DNA from: Pontibacter arcticus
Lineage (GTDB): Bacteria; Bacteroidota; Bacteroidia; Cytophagales; Hymenobacteraceae
DNA: 64,000 bases
Assembly: GCF_003284895.1 (NCBI RefSeq)
Contig: NZ_QMDV01000002.1
Location: 682,001 to 746,000, forward strand
Direction: 5' to 3'
Shown: positions 1 through 8,538 of the stretch, piece after piece
Position numbering within the stretch: the first letter of the stretch is position 1
Layout of the letters: each line of letters opens with the position of its first letter
Position numbers and translations under genes: made by a program
Notes under the pieces: generated by a model
The model's input: only the letters and a program-made list of their open reading frames with translations
The model's database searches: none
Told to the model about the DNA's origin: nothing

Positions 1-899
1 ATAAATGCCATCACCGGCCACTCAAAAAAGCCGGCCAGGTACCAGGCACGACGCGCAGTTGCTGTATCGCGGCTGGCATAGATACGTTGATACAGCGTCA
101 TGCCTACAAACCAGATCGGTATAATCGTAATAGCCCAGTTAACTACCTGCTGCCAGGTTATATTAGTAAGGGAGAGAAAATCGGAAGGAAGTGTTGTACG
201 GATGGCTGCCATACTTCTTTCAGACTGAGCCGATAGCCATTGTGTATCAGTAATATTAGCGAAGGTAAGCTGCTCCAAACCACCTACAGCCAGAAAAGAG
301 ACCGGCATCCCGATAAAGATCAGGCCACCCATCAGTATGGCCCATTGTATGGTGTCGGTATAAATAACGGCTTTCATGCCACCCATCACCGTGTAAACCA
401 CTGCAATTACCCCCATAATAAGCAGGGCAGTAGTCAGGTCTAAATTCTGGATAGTGCCGCTGGCCAGTTTCGCACCTGCCAGAATCTGAGAACTGGTAAA
501 GCCTGTGTAACCAATGGCGGATATAATACCTGCCAGCAGAGCCACACGCCTGTTAAAGTAATACCCGAACAGTTGCGGAAAAGTCAGAAACTTACTGAAA
601 GCAGGATTGTCTTTCACTTTCGGGATCAGAAACACTGCTGCGAGCCAGGCTCCGAGCAGGCCAGTAAAAAGCATCCAGGAACCTGAAAGGCCCATAGTAA
701 AACCAAGTCCGCCTAACCCGATCGAAAAGCCGCCGCCCACATCTGTCGCAACAACGGAAAGGCCTATGTGCGTGCTTCCCATTTCTCTGCCCCCTACATA
801 GTAATCATCGGCTCCGTCATTTTTTTTGAGAAAGTAAAAGCCAAAACCGAGCATGGCCAGCATATAGAGGGCAAAAATAGTTAGATCTACAAAATGCAT
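1..899 (-). CDS. Sodium:solute symporter (SSS family), truncated by window edge
   Basis: I translated this open-ended reading frame on the minus strand from the ATG at 899; it stays open for 299 codons to the window edge, so the C-terminus is missing. The protein begins MHFVDLTIFALYMLAML and shows several hydrophobic segments. The SSS-type stretch YYVGGREMG near residue 34 is followed by glycine-rich helices (VATDVGGGFSIGLGGLG), and a helix near residue 155 contains YTVMGGMKAVIYTDTIQW, a typical SSS signature. The family co-transports Na+ with sugars, amino acids, nucleosides or vitamins across the inner membrane; the substrate cannot be told. It is divergent from the aspartyl-protease gene and shares with it a 455-bp AT-rich intergenic region. 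Confidence 0.88.
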   Translation of the reverse strand, partial: MHFVDLTIFALYMLAMLGFGFYFLKKNDGADDYYVGGREMGSTHIGLSVVATDVGGGFSIGLGGLGFTMGLSGSWMLFTGLLGAWLAAVFLIPKVKDNPAFSKFLTFPQLFGYYFNRRVALLAGIISAIGYTGFTSSQILAGAKLASGTIQNLDLTTALLIMGVIAVVYTVMGGMKAVIYTDTIQWAILMGGLIFIGMPVSFLAVGGLEQLTFANITDTQWLSAQSERSMAAIRTTLPSDFLSLTNITWQQVVNWAITIIPIWFVGMTLYQRIYASRDTATARRAWYLAGFFEWPVMAF

Positions 900-1354
900 T
901 TATTAGTAAAGTATAATTTATAAATAAAGATTTAAATTGGGTTATACTTTAAGTTAATAAAAAAAGAGTCAAAATGCATCAATTTAGGCTATAAACATAC
1001 TTAAAATGTAGTTAATGCATATTTTACGCTAAAGGTTTTATACAAATTACTTAAAAATAGACCTGCTATACTTCAGAATCTGTTGCTACTATTCTTAAAG
1101 AAAATTATAAGGAGGGTACAATTAAAATCTGTTCTGTGAAGAAGCTTTGAAAAGTGAAGCCTAAAGGAATTAGCAATTTACAAAGCGACACAAACTTGAA
1201 AACCAAATATTGGCACTGAGTTTCCAAAGCAAAAGCTAAGGAGAGTCATTTTACACTTAGCTTTCAAAAATTAGTTTAACCGATAACTGTTTGAATTTTA
1301 GGTATTTTAATTGTTTGTTTCTGATATTTTGCGTATACTTAGAGAAGTAAGAGC
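900..1354. other. AT-rich divergent intergenic region
   Basis: No gene is visible in these 455 bp between two divergently transcribed genes, so promoters for both should lie here. The abundant heptamer occurs at 909-915 and, in the opposite orientation, at 943-949, near 1066 and near 1338. I see no perfect TTG/TAnnTTTG pair and no RNA gene. Confidence 0.5.
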
Positions 1355-2632
1355 ATGCTTATGCCACTAGCTTTCTGTGTTATGGTACGCATCGGTTTCC
1401 TTTTTCTGCTTTTCATTTTGCTGCTCCCGCTTCCCGGCCTTTCGCAGCAACTACCGTTCGCTGATTCGGATACTGTATATTTTAGGGGCAACCGAAAAAA
1501 AATAACCATTCCATTTAAGCTTGTTCATAACCTGATCATCATTCCGGTACAGATCAATAGCTCCAATTCGCTAAACTTTATACTTGACAGCGGTGTAAAA
1601 CATACGCTCATTACCAAGTTATTCTACACCGATTCGCTTGATATTAACAATGCCCGCGAAATAGAAGTGAAGGGTTTGGGAACAGGGTATACGATTAAAG
1701 CTTTGTACTCTGCCGGCAACCGCCTGGTAATGCCCGGAATTGAAGGAAAAAACCAGCAGGTTTATGTGTTGATGGAAGATGTTTTCAATTTATCGACCCG
1801 TATGGGTATGCCGGTGCATGGCATTATTGGCTACGATATCTTTAAGAACTTTATTGTAAAGATTAATTACAGCAGCCAGGAACTGACACTTTACAGGCCG
1901 GATACTAAAGTTAAAAAACATAAACGAGCAGAAGAATACCCGCTTTATATAGAGCAAAACAAAGCCTATGTGTACGGAAAAGTGAGCCAGCACAACGGCG
2001 ATACCATCAGCGTAAAACTGGTAATTGATACAGGTGCCAGCCATACCTTATCGCTTTACCTGCCATCGCATAACAAACTGGCTTTGCCGCCAAAAGTAAT
2101 GCAGGCGTACCTGGGCCGGGGCCTGAGTGGCGATATAAACGGCAAAATAGGGCGGCTGAACAGTTTTACCTTAGGCAAATATGAACTCACCAACATGCCG
2201 GCCTCTTACCCGGATACGGAAGCCATACAAGCCGCTTTAAATCTATCCAATCGTAACGGAAGCCTGGGTTCTGATGTGTTAAAACGCTTTACCGTGGTGC
2301 TGGATTACCCGCATAAACGCATGATGCTGGTGCCCAACCGCAAGTATAAAGAACCTTTCCAGTATAACTTAGCTGGTTTTGAACTGACAACGCCTTTACC
2401 TGGGACCAACTTTTATGTGGTTTCGAATGTGATAGACGGCTCACCGGCCAAGTTAAAAGGGCTGATGCCCGGCGACCAGCTCATAAACATCAGTGGGCGC
2501 GATTGCACCGAATTGGATTTAAACAATGTACTGAAATTAATGGAAGGCAGGCCAGGAAGCAGATTAAGGATGCAGCTGCGCCGCGATTCCAAACTGATTA
2601 ATGTAGACCTGGTGCTGCAAAGCGCTATTTGA
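1355..2632 (+). CDS. Secreted retropepsin-like aspartyl protease with C-terminal PDZ domain
   Basis: A 425-aa exported protein. Two aspartyl-protease-type motifs are visible, Asp78-Ser-Gly and Asp225-Thr-Gly-Ala-Ser-His, each in a hydrophobic strand context, so the protein carries two retropepsin-like lobes in one chain. Residues about 345-425 form a PDZ-like module (SPAKLKGLMPGDQLINISG) ending in a basic strand. A hydrophobic signal sequence ends near Gly28-Leu-Ser-Gln. The ATG at 1382 would give a more standard signal peptide (MVRIGFLFLL) than the first ATG, so the true start may be there. The family is common in Bacteroidota and substrates are unknown. The first motif has Ser in place of Thr, which is tolerated in the superfamily. 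The gene ends 2 bases before the convergent neighbour. Confidence 0.8.
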   Translation: MLMPLAFCVMVRIGFLFLLFILLLPLPGLSQQLPFADSDTVYFRGNRKKITIPFKLVHNLIIIPVQINSSNSLNFILDSGVKHTLITKLFYTDSLDINNAREIEVKGLGTGYTIKALYSAGNRLVMPGIEGKNQQVYVLMEDVFNLSTRMGMPVHGIIGYDIFKNFIVKINYSSQELTLYRPDTKVKKHKRAEEYPLYIEQNKAYVYGKVSQHNGDTISVKLVIDTGASHTLSLYLPSHNKLALPPKVMQAYLGRGLSGDINGKIGRLNSFTLGKYELTNMPASYPDTEAIQAALNLSNRNGSLGSDVLKRFTVVLDYPHKRMMLVPNRKYKEPFQYNLAGFELTTPLPGTNFYVVSNVIDGSPAKLKGLMPGDQLINISGRDCTELDLNNVLKLMEGRPGSRLRMQLRRDSKLINVDLVLQSAI

Positions 2633-2634
2633 AA

Positions 2635-2955
2635 CTAGCCTTTTACAGGCGCATTCTGAAAATCAAAGTATACCTGTAATAGCAGAAGGGCTACCGCCAG
2701 TACCATCAATCCTATTCCGATATACATCCTGACGGGTGGCACTGGTTTTAACACATTATTCCCGGCTGCATCCACTGTATTGAACTTAAAAGTAGCCAGC
2801 ATAAGCCCGTTTCCGAAACTTAACCAGATCGCAGCCATCATAATATCCCGCGTCAGGAACAACGAAACCGTACCTACTGCCGAAAAAAGTATACCGAAGA
2901 AGATGGGAAGCGAAAACTGTTTCATGAACTTTTGAAGCGAATCTGTAAGCTGCAA
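2635..2955 (-). CDS. Small three-helix membrane protein, unknown function
   Basis: A 106-aa protein with three hydrophobic segments (about residues 15-33, 37-55 and 76-96) and a short charged N-terminus (MQLTDSLQKFMKQ). I do not recognise a family. The gene is convergent with the aspartyl-protease gene, the stop codons being two bases apart, and is divergent from the arginine operon leader. No catalytic motif is visible; probably an inner-membrane protein. Confidence 0.6.
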   Translation of the reverse strand: MQLTDSLQKFMKQFSLPIFFGILFSAVGTVSLFLTRDIMMAAIWLSFGNGLMLATFKFNTVDAAGNNVLKPVPPVRMYIGIGLMVLAVALLLLQVYFDFQNAPVKG

Positions 2956-3084
2956 ATATACACAGGAACAGGCAAGGTATAAATTTTAGTTTTAAGCCGC
3001 CAAGTTTATACTTTACATTGGCTTTACAAAGTATAAATAAGAAGCTGGCAAAGTATAAACTTTCTCATAAATTTAAATTAATTA

Positions 3085-3116
3085 TTGTTTATTAAATTTT
3101 TATTCTGAAAACTTTG
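3085..3116 (+). promoter_or_regulatory. Candidate Bacteroidota promoter for the arginine operon
   Basis: TTG at 3085-3087 is followed after 21 bp by AAACTTTG at 3109-3116, a 7-of-8 match to the phylum -7 consensus TAnnTTTG. Transcription would begin near 3123 and produce a leader of about 350 nt before the GNAT gene. Inferred only from spacing and consensus. Confidence 0.45.
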
Positions 3117-3164
3117 CAGCGAACTGGGACGAAACCATAAGCCCATATTTACATAACTAAGAAA

Positions 3165-3293
3165 ATGCAAAAAACTATTTTATCATCTGACATGATAAAA
3201 CACTCTTTCCAGAAGAGTGCTGGTTTTTCTATCCTCCTCTCAGGCCGGATAGTTTTAAGGCAGGCCCTGCTTTCATTGCGCCTCAGGCCCTAG
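3165..3293 (+). CDS. Possible 42-aa leader peptide upstream of the arginine operon
   Basis: An ATG at 3165 opens a 42-codon frame ending with TAG at 3291-3293. It begins MQKTILSSDMIKHSFQ and ends RIVLRQALLSLRLRP, with four arginines among the last 16 codons. The frame runs through both leader hairpins. Arginine codons in a leader peptide would fit attenuation by arginyl-tRNA availability, but four is modest and the frame could be chance. No homologue is known to me. Confidence 0.25.
   Translation: MQKTILSSDMIKHSFQKSAGFSILLSGRIVLRQALLSLRLRP
3178..3228 (+). promoter_or_regulatory. Tandem hairpins with T-run: candidate attenuator
   Basis: TTTTATCAT (3178-3186) pairs perfectly with ATGATAAAA (3192-3200) around a 5-nt loop. 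Immediately after it CACTCTT (3201-3207) pairs with AAGAGTG (3213-3219) around a 5-nt loop. The second hairpin is followed by CTGG and five T residues (3224-3228), resembling an intrinsic terminator inside the leader of the arginine operon. The first repeat could instead be a dimeric operator. Confidence 0.45.
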
Positions 3294-3475
3294 GCCGACG
3301 TGCTTCCTGATCGCTTACGCAGCGGTTATCTTTTCTCCCTACATATTTATTTCATGCGCTACCTGTAAGGCTGGGCTCGTTTGTATGCAGACAGTCGCTT
3401 TAAGGTTTGCCGCTCTTGTATCTATTTAGCTTTATGGCTGCGCTTCGCGTGGCTCAGGTATTCTGTTATTTTTTT

Positions 3476-4090
3476 ATGAGCGATCAACCTGCTTTCAACA
3501 TTCTAGTTGCCAGTGCGCAACATCACCTATACGCTGCACAGATCTGTGCCGAAATGGAAGCTTCAGCTAAAGCGCGCGGTACCGGCATTGCCAAACGTTC
3601 GCCTGACTATATCACCCAGAAAATGCTGGAAGGCAAAGCAGTTATTGCTCTACACCAGGATGGCAGATGGGCAGGCTTTTGTTACATCGAAACCTGGAGC
3701 CATGGCAAGTACGTCGCCAATTCTGGCCTTATTGTGTCGCCGGAGTTACGTAAAAGCGGGCTGGCCAAAAGTATAAAACAGTGTATTTTTGAGCTTTCGC
3801 GCACTAAATACCCGGATGCTAAAATTTTCGGATTAACTACGGCGCTCGCTGTGATGAAGATTAATTCCGATCTGAACTACCGGCCGGTAACATACTCCGA
3901 ACTGACTGATGATGAAGCTTTCTGGGCGGGCTGCAAGAGCTGCGTGAACTATGAGATCCTGATGAGCAAGCAGCGCACCAACTGCCTTTGCACGGGCATG
4001 CTCTACGACCCTGAACGCGAAAACAAAAAAGCTATCGCGCAGCCTGCACAGGCAACTATTTCCATTTTACAAGCTGAAGCGCAGCATTAA
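3476..4090 (+). CDS. GNAT acetyltransferase heading the arginine operon (candidate N-acetylglutamate synthase)
   Basis: A 204-aa GNAT-fold protein beginning MSDQPAFNILVAS. The central part (GLIVSPELRKSGLAKSI, residues 84-100) matches the acetyl-CoA-binding motif region of GNAT enzymes. It is the first gene of a cluster that encodes every other step of arginine synthesis, and no other ArgA or ArgJ is present, so it probably makes N-acetylglutamate from glutamate and acetyl-CoA; this role is inferred from context. The C-terminal part carries Cys153-x2-Cys156 and Cys170-x-Cys172, which could bind a metal or act as a redox pair. The frame is open back to 3407, but those residues read like leader sequence, so I chose the ATG at 3476. 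Twenty-six bases separate it from argG. Confidence 0.75.
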   Translation: MSDQPAFNILVASAQHHLYAAQICAEMEASAKARGTGIAKRSPDYITQKMLEGKAVIALHQDGRWAGFCYIETWSHGKYVANSGLIVSPELRKSGLAKSIKQCIFELSRTKYPDAKIFGLTTALAVMKINSDLNYRPVTYSELTDDEAFWAGCKSCVNYEILMSKQRTNCLCTGMLYDPERENKKAIAQPAQATISILQAEAQH

Positions 4091-4116
4091 TTTAACTCTG
4101 AATCAGATATAAAATC

Positions 4117-5316
4117 ATGAAAAATAATAAAGTAGTGCTGGCTTTCAGCGGCGGTCTGGATACCTCTTACTGTGTGAAGCACCTGAAAATAGACAAAGGC
4201 CTGGAAGTGCACGCCGTACTGGTAAATACTGGTGGCTTTTCTGCGGAAGAGTTGCAAGAAGTTGAAAAACGCGCCTATGCGTTGGGCGTGGAAAGCTACG
4301 AAGCACTGGATGAAGTGGAGCATTACTACCAGAGCTGCATCAAATACTTGGTTTTCGGCAATATCCTGAAAAATAACACGTATCCGCTTTCGGTTAGTGC
4401 CGAGCGCATTACGCAGGCAATGGCAGTTGCAAAGTATGCCAAAAAGATTGACGCAGCTTATGTAGCGCATGGCAGCACTGGCGCAGGCAACGACCAGGTC
4501 CGATTTGATATGATCTTCAATATCATGATACCGGGAGTAGAAATCCTGACGCCGATTCGTGACAACCAGCTTTCACGCGAAGAGGAAATTGAATTCCTCA
4601 AAAAACATGGCGTGGAAATGGATTTTACCAAAGCCCAATATTCTATTAACAAAGGTATCTGGGGCACTTCGGTTGGCGGCAAAGAAACGTTGACGTCGCA
4701 CCAACCTTTGCCTGAAACTGCTTACCCGACGCAGGTTACAAAAGAGGGGCAGGAGCAGATTTCGCTTCAGTTTGAGCAAGGCGAACTGGTAGGAATTAAC
4801 GAGCAAAAATACGCATCTCCGGTGGCGGCTATCCAGGCGTTACAAGCAATCGCTGCTCCTTATGGCATTGGCCGCGATGTGCATGTTGGCGATACCATCA
4901 TTGGTATAAAAGGACGGGTTGGGTTTGAAGCGGCCGCCCCAATGGTCATCATAAAAGCGCATCATACCCTGGAAAAACACGTGCTCACCAAATGGCAACT
5001 TTACTGGAAAGAGCAACTGGCTACCTGGTACGGCAACTGGCTGCACGAAGGCCAGTTTATTGACCCTGTGATGCGCAACATCGAAGGTTTTCTGCAGGAA
5101 ACGCAGCAAAATGTAACAGGCACGGTGCATGTGCTATTGGCGCCTTACCGTTTCCAGGTGCAGGGCATCGAGTCTAAGTATGATCTGATGAGCAGCGCTT
5201 TCGGCAGCTACGGCGAAATGAACAATGGCTGGAGCGGCGAAGATGTAAAAGGATTCTCAAAGATATTTGGCAACCAGGCCATGTTGTACCACCAGGTAAA
5301 CGGAACGGAGTTTTAG
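4117..5316 (+). CDS. argG: Argininosuccinate synthase
   Basis: A 399-aa protein of normal family length. The N-terminal AFSGGLDTSYC is the PP-loop that binds ATP in N-type ATP pyrophosphatases, and YVAHGSTGAGNDQVRFD is the conserved argininosuccinate-synthase segment that handles citrulline and aspartate. It joins citrulline to aspartate with ATP, in the cytoplasm. It is the second gene of the arginine operon; the stop codon is followed after one base by the argC ATG, so the two are probably translationally coupled. Confidence 0.97.
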   Translation: MKNNKVVLAFSGGLDTSYCVKHLKIDKGLEVHAVLVNTGGFSAEELQEVEKRAYALGVESYEALDEVEHYYQSCIKYLVFGNILKNNTYPLSVSAERITQAMAVAKYAKKIDAAYVAHGSTGAGNDQVRFDMIFNIMIPGVEILTPIRDNQLSREEEIEFLKKHGVEMDFTKAQYSINKGIWGTSVGGKETLTSHQPLPETAYPTQVTKEGQEQISLQFEQGELVGINEQKYASPVAAIQALQAIAAPYGIGRDVHVGDTIIGIKGRVGFEAAAPMVIIKAHHTLEKHVLTKWQLYWKEQLATWYGNWLHEGQFIDPVMRNIEGFLQETQQNVTGTVHVLLAPYRFQVQGIESKYDLMSSAFGSYGEMNNGWSGEDVKGFSKIFGNQAMLYHQVNGTEF

Positions 5317-5317
5317 T

Positions 5318-6319
5318 ATGGCCACCCGCATGAAAGCCGGAATTATAGGCGCAGCCGGTTATGCTGGCGGAGAACTGGTGCGCCTGCTATTGCTGCACCC
5401 TTACGTTGAACTTGTTTTTGCACAAAGCAACAGCCAGGCAGAGCAGCCTATCACAAATACGCATACGGATCTGGTAGGTGAAACTACCTTAACGTTCAGT
5501 AGCGACATGACCGCAGAAGTGGATGTGCTGTTCTTATGTGCCGGACACGGCGCCGCCCGAAAGTTCCTGGAAACGACTTCAGTAGCAGCCACAACAAAGG
5601 TCATTGACCTGAGCCAGGATTTCCGTTGGAATGAGCAGACCTCAGAAAGTATAGTTACAACCGGAGAGAGAGCATTTGTGTACGGCTTACCGGAATTGCA
5701 ACGCGAAGAAATTAAAAAAGCGCAGCACATTGCTAACCCGGGTTGTTTTGCTACGGCTATCCAATTGGCTTTATTACCGTTGGCACAGGAAAGTATACTT
5801 ACCAGTGAAGTGCACGTTAGCGGCATAACAGGCAGCACCGGCGCAGGGCAGCAGCTCAGCGAAACCTCACATTTCAGCTGGCGCACCGAGAATATTTCGA
5901 CTTACAAAGTGATGCAGCACCAGCACCTGCATGAGATCAACAGAAGTATAAAACAGCTACAGCCTAATCAGCAACCAGCCATACATTTTGTTCCGTACCG
6001 CGGGCCGTTTGCGCGTGGTATTTTTATAACTGCCTATACTTCTTCAGACCTTACATTGGCTCAGGCTACTGAATTGTATCAAAGCTATTATGCGCAGCAT
6101 CCTTTTGTAATCATCAGCGCGCAAAACCCGGATCTGAAACAGGTGATCAACACAAACAAATGCATCCTTCATCTCCAGAAACACGGCGAGCAACTGGTGA
6201 TTACAAGTATGATCGATAACCTGCTGAAAGGCGCATCCGGCCAAGCCGTCCAGAATATGAACCTGCTGTTCAGGTTAGATGAAACAACGGGCTTAAAATT
6301 AAAACCGAGCGCTTTTTAG
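5318..6319 (+). CDS. argC: N-acetyl-gamma-glutamyl-phosphate reductase
   Basis: A 333-aa enzyme that reduces N-acetylglutamyl-phosphate to the semialdehyde with NADPH. GIIGAAGYAGGELVRLL (residues 8-24) is the Rossmann nucleotide-binding motif, and Cys143 in NPGCFATAIQ is the expected catalytic cysteine. TGSTGAGQQLS and HFVPYRGPFARGIF are further ArgC landmarks. The gene starts one base after argG. A 112-bp gap separates it from argD, wide enough for an internal promoter. Confidence 0.96.
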   Translation: MATRMKAGIIGAAGYAGGELVRLLLLHPYVELVFAQSNSQAEQPITNTHTDLVGETTLTFSSDMTAEVDVLFLCAGHGAARKFLETTSVAATTKVIDLSQDFRWNEQTSESIVTTGERAFVYGLPELQREEIKKAQHIANPGCFATAIQLALLPLAQESILTSEVHVSGITGSTGAGQQLSETSHFSWRTENISTYKVMQHQHLHEINRSIKQLQPNQQPAIHFVPYRGPFARGIFITAYTSSDLTLAQATELYQSYYAQHPFVIISAQNPDLKQVINTNKCILHLQKHGEQLVITSMIDNLLKGASGQAVQNMNLLFRLDETTGLKLKPSAF

Positions 6320-6431
6320 AAGCTTCAGACTTTATACTTCAGATAACTATAATACAACATCTTAGCAATCAACAATATGTACGTCAAATACTTTATTTAC
6401 TGTCTCACTTCATATATCTAATCCGAAAACT

Positions 6432-7577
6432 ATGAACCTGTTTGATGTTTACCCGCTGTTCGATATAGAACCCGTAAAAGCTGAAGGTCTCTACCTTTGG
6501 GACAAAGAAGGCAAAAAGTACCTCGATCTGTATGGCGGTCACGCTGTCATTTCCATCGGCCACAGCCACCCGCATTATCTCAAGCGCATTGCGCGCCAAC
6601 TCTATACCATCGGCTTTTACTCCAACGCTGTTCAGATGCCCTTACAGCAGGAACTGGCAGCTAAATTAGGCCAGCAGAGTGGCTACGATTCCTACCAGCT
6701 TTTCCTGTGCAACTCCGGCGCCGAAGCTAACGAGAACGCGTTCAAGATCGCTTCTTTTCATACAGGACGTAAGAAGATCATTTCATTTTCAGGTGCTTTC
6801 CATGGCCGCACATCTGCTGCGGTTGCCGCTACCGATGACGCTTCGATTTTAGCGCCGGTTAATGCAACTGAAAACATGGTTATACTTCCTTTTAACGATG
6901 AAGCTGCTTTTGCTGAGGCGTTAGCAAAGTATGGAGATGAGCTGGCTGCTGTGATTGTGGAAGGTATTCAGGGAGTAGCGGGTATACAATTGCCAGATGC
7001 TGCTTTTATGAAACAGGTAGCAGCGGGTTGCAAAAGAACAGGGGCTTTGCTGATTTTGGATGAGGTACAGTCAGGCTACGGGCGTACAGGTAAATTCTTT
7101 GCGCATCAGCATTTAAACATCAAACCGGACCTGATCACAGTTGCCAAAGGTATGGGCAATGGTTTTCCGGTAGCAGGTGTGCTCATCAGCCCTGAAATTG
7201 AAGCCAGACACGGCATGCTGGGCACTACATTTGGCGGCAATTACCTGGCGTGCGCTGCCAGCCTGGCGGTTCTGGAAGTAATGGAACAGCAAAATCTGGT
7301 ACAGAACGCAGCTGAGATGGGAGCGTATCTTATAAAGGAAATCCAGCAGATAGAAGGTGTAAAAGAAGTGCGCGGCCTTGGTCTGATGATCGGAATAGAG
7401 CTGTATGAACCATGCGCGGCCATCCGTCAGAAATTACTGAAAGAGCACCGCATTTTCACAGGTTCATCCTCCAATAAAAATACGCTTCGGTTGCTACCAG
7501 CCCTTTGCCTCGCCAAAGAAGAAGCGGACAAATTCCTGAAAGCCTTTACATCCATCCTTACAACGGTTCCTGCCTGA
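6432..7577 (+). CDS. argD: Acetylornithine (or succinylornithine) aminotransferase, PLP class III
   Basis: A 381-aa class-III aminotransferase. CNSGAEANENAFK (residues 93-105) binds the PLP phosphate, Asp210 in LILDEVQSGYGRTG contacts the pyridine nitrogen, and Lys239 in TVAKGMGNGFP is the PLP lysine. It converts the acetylated semialdehyde to N-acetylornithine with glutamate as donor. The stop TGA overlaps the next gene's ATG (TGATG), a translational-coupling arrangement. Confidence 0.95.
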   Translation: MNLFDVYPLFDIEPVKAEGLYLWDKEGKKYLDLYGGHAVISIGHSHPHYLKRIARQLYTIGFYSNAVQMPLQQELAAKLGQQSGYDSYQLFLCNSGAEANENAFKIASFHTGRKKIISFSGAFHGRTSAAVAATDDASILAPVNATENMVILPFNDEAAFAEALAKYGDELAAVIVEGIQGVAGIQLPDAAFMKQVAAGCKRTGALLILDEVQSGYGRTGKFFAHQHLNIKPDLITVAKGMGNGFPVAGVLISPEIEARHGMLGTTFGGNYLACAASLAVLEVMEQQNLVQNAAEMGAYLIKEIQQIEGVKEVRGLGLMIGIELYEPCAAIRQKLLKEHRIFTGSSSNKNTLRLLPALCLAKEEADKFLKAFTSILTTVPA

Positions 7578-8527
7578 TGAAACACTTTACTTCCGTACAC
7601 GATGTGCCCAACCTGGAAACACTTGTACAAGATGCGTTAGCGCTTAAAAAAGCTCCGTATCAGCATAAAACATTAGGTGAGAACAAAACGCTGGGCCTCA
7701 TTTTTATGAACCCAAGTTTGCGCACACGCCTGAGTACACAAAAGGCCGCCATGAATCTGGGCATGCAGGTAATGGTCATGAACCTGGATAAAGAAGGCTG
7801 GGCAATCGAAACCAAAGATGGCGTAATCATGAACGGCACGACGGTGGAGCACATCAAAGATGCGGCCGGTGCCATGGGCCAGTATTGCGATATCATCGGG
7901 TTGCGCTCGTTCCCGAAACTGCAAAGCCGCGAAGAAGATTATGCTGAAGAAATGCTGACAATGTTCAAGCAATACGCCGGCGTGCCTATCCTAAGCCTTG
8001 AATCTGCTACGCGGCACCCTTTGCAGAGCCTCGCCGACCTGATGACGATCCGGGAAAATGCGCCGCAAAACAAACGTCCCAAAGTAGTTTTAACCTGGGC
8101 GCCGCATATAAAACCAATTCCGCAATGTGTAGCCAATTCGTTTGCAGAGTGGATGGGTAATACCGATGTGGAACTTGTGATCACGCACCCGGAAGGCTAT
8201 GAACTAAGCGAGGAATTTACTGCTGGCGCAAGTATAGAATACAACCAGGACAAAGCGCTGGCGGATGCTGATTTTGTGTACGTTAAAAACTGGTCGTCTT
8301 ACCAGGACTATGGCAAAGTGCTGAGTGCGGGTGAAAACTGGATGATCACGAATGAGAAAATGGCGCTCACCAACAACGGAAAAGTTATGCATTGCCTGCC
8401 TGTAAGAAGAGGATTGGAATTGAGCTACGAAGTGCTCGATGGTCCGGATTCGCTGGTGATGAACCAGGCCGAAAACCGCCTGTATGCCGCACAAGCCGTC
8501 CTGAAATCCATACTTTCTGATCTGTAA
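7577..8527 (+). CDS. argF': N-acyl-ornithine carbamoyltransferase (acetyl- or succinylornithine type)
   Basis: A 316-aa carbamoyltransferase starting at the ATG that overlaps the argD stop. FMNPSLRTRLSTQKAA (about 43-58) is the carbamoyl-phosphate loop, with RTRLS in place of the classical STRTR, and ATRHPLQSLADL and MHCLPVRRG are further signatures. The overall pattern is that of the Bacteroidota enzymes which carbamoylate N-succinyl- or N-acetylornithine instead of ornithine. From memory of the Bacteroides fragilis succinylornithine enzyme, its selectivity proline (Pro90) aligns with Gly98 here. Presence of a separate ArgE supports deacylation after carbamoylation. The frame is open further upstream, but the longer start would lie inside argD. 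Confidence 0.9.
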   Translation: MKHFTSVHDVPNLETLVQDALALKKAPYQHKTLGENKTLGLIFMNPSLRTRLSTQKAAMNLGMQVMVMNLDKEGWAIETKDGVIMNGTTVEHIKDAAGAMGQYCDIIGLRSFPKLQSREEDYAEEMLTMFKQYAGVPILSLESATRHPLQSLADLMTIRENAPQNKRPKVVLTWAPHIKPIPQCVANSFAEWMGNTDVELVITHPEGYELSEEFTAGASIEYNQDKALADADFVYVKNWSSYQDYGKVLSAGENWMITNEKMALTNNGKVMHCLPVRRGLELSYEVLDGPDSLVMNQAENRLYAAQAVLKSILSDL

Positions 8528-8538
8528 CCTGGTTTGTG

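Larger units (their letters stand above)
2956..3475 (+). other. Long intergenic region and arginine-operon leader
   Basis: About 520 bp precede the first arginine gene. The left part (2956-3084) is AT-rich with three heptamer copies near 3004-3060. A plausible promoter lies at 3085-3116. The transcribed leader then holds two adjacent hairpins (3178-3200 and 3201-3219), a T-run at 3224-3228, a possible 42-codon reading frame (3165-3293) and a GC-richer tract at about 3240-3310 with short self-complementary stretches. I recognise no known riboswitch. Confidence 0.55.

Noticed and set aside
240-443. Short plus-strand frame of 67 codons
   Set aside because: It is antisense to the truncated sodium:solute symporter, whose minus-strand frame is open throughout.
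3407-3475. Upstream extension of the GNAT gene to an earlier ATG
   Set aside because: The added 23 residues (hydrophobic, outside the GNAT fold) overlap the leader, and the ATG at 3476 gives a normal GNAT start.
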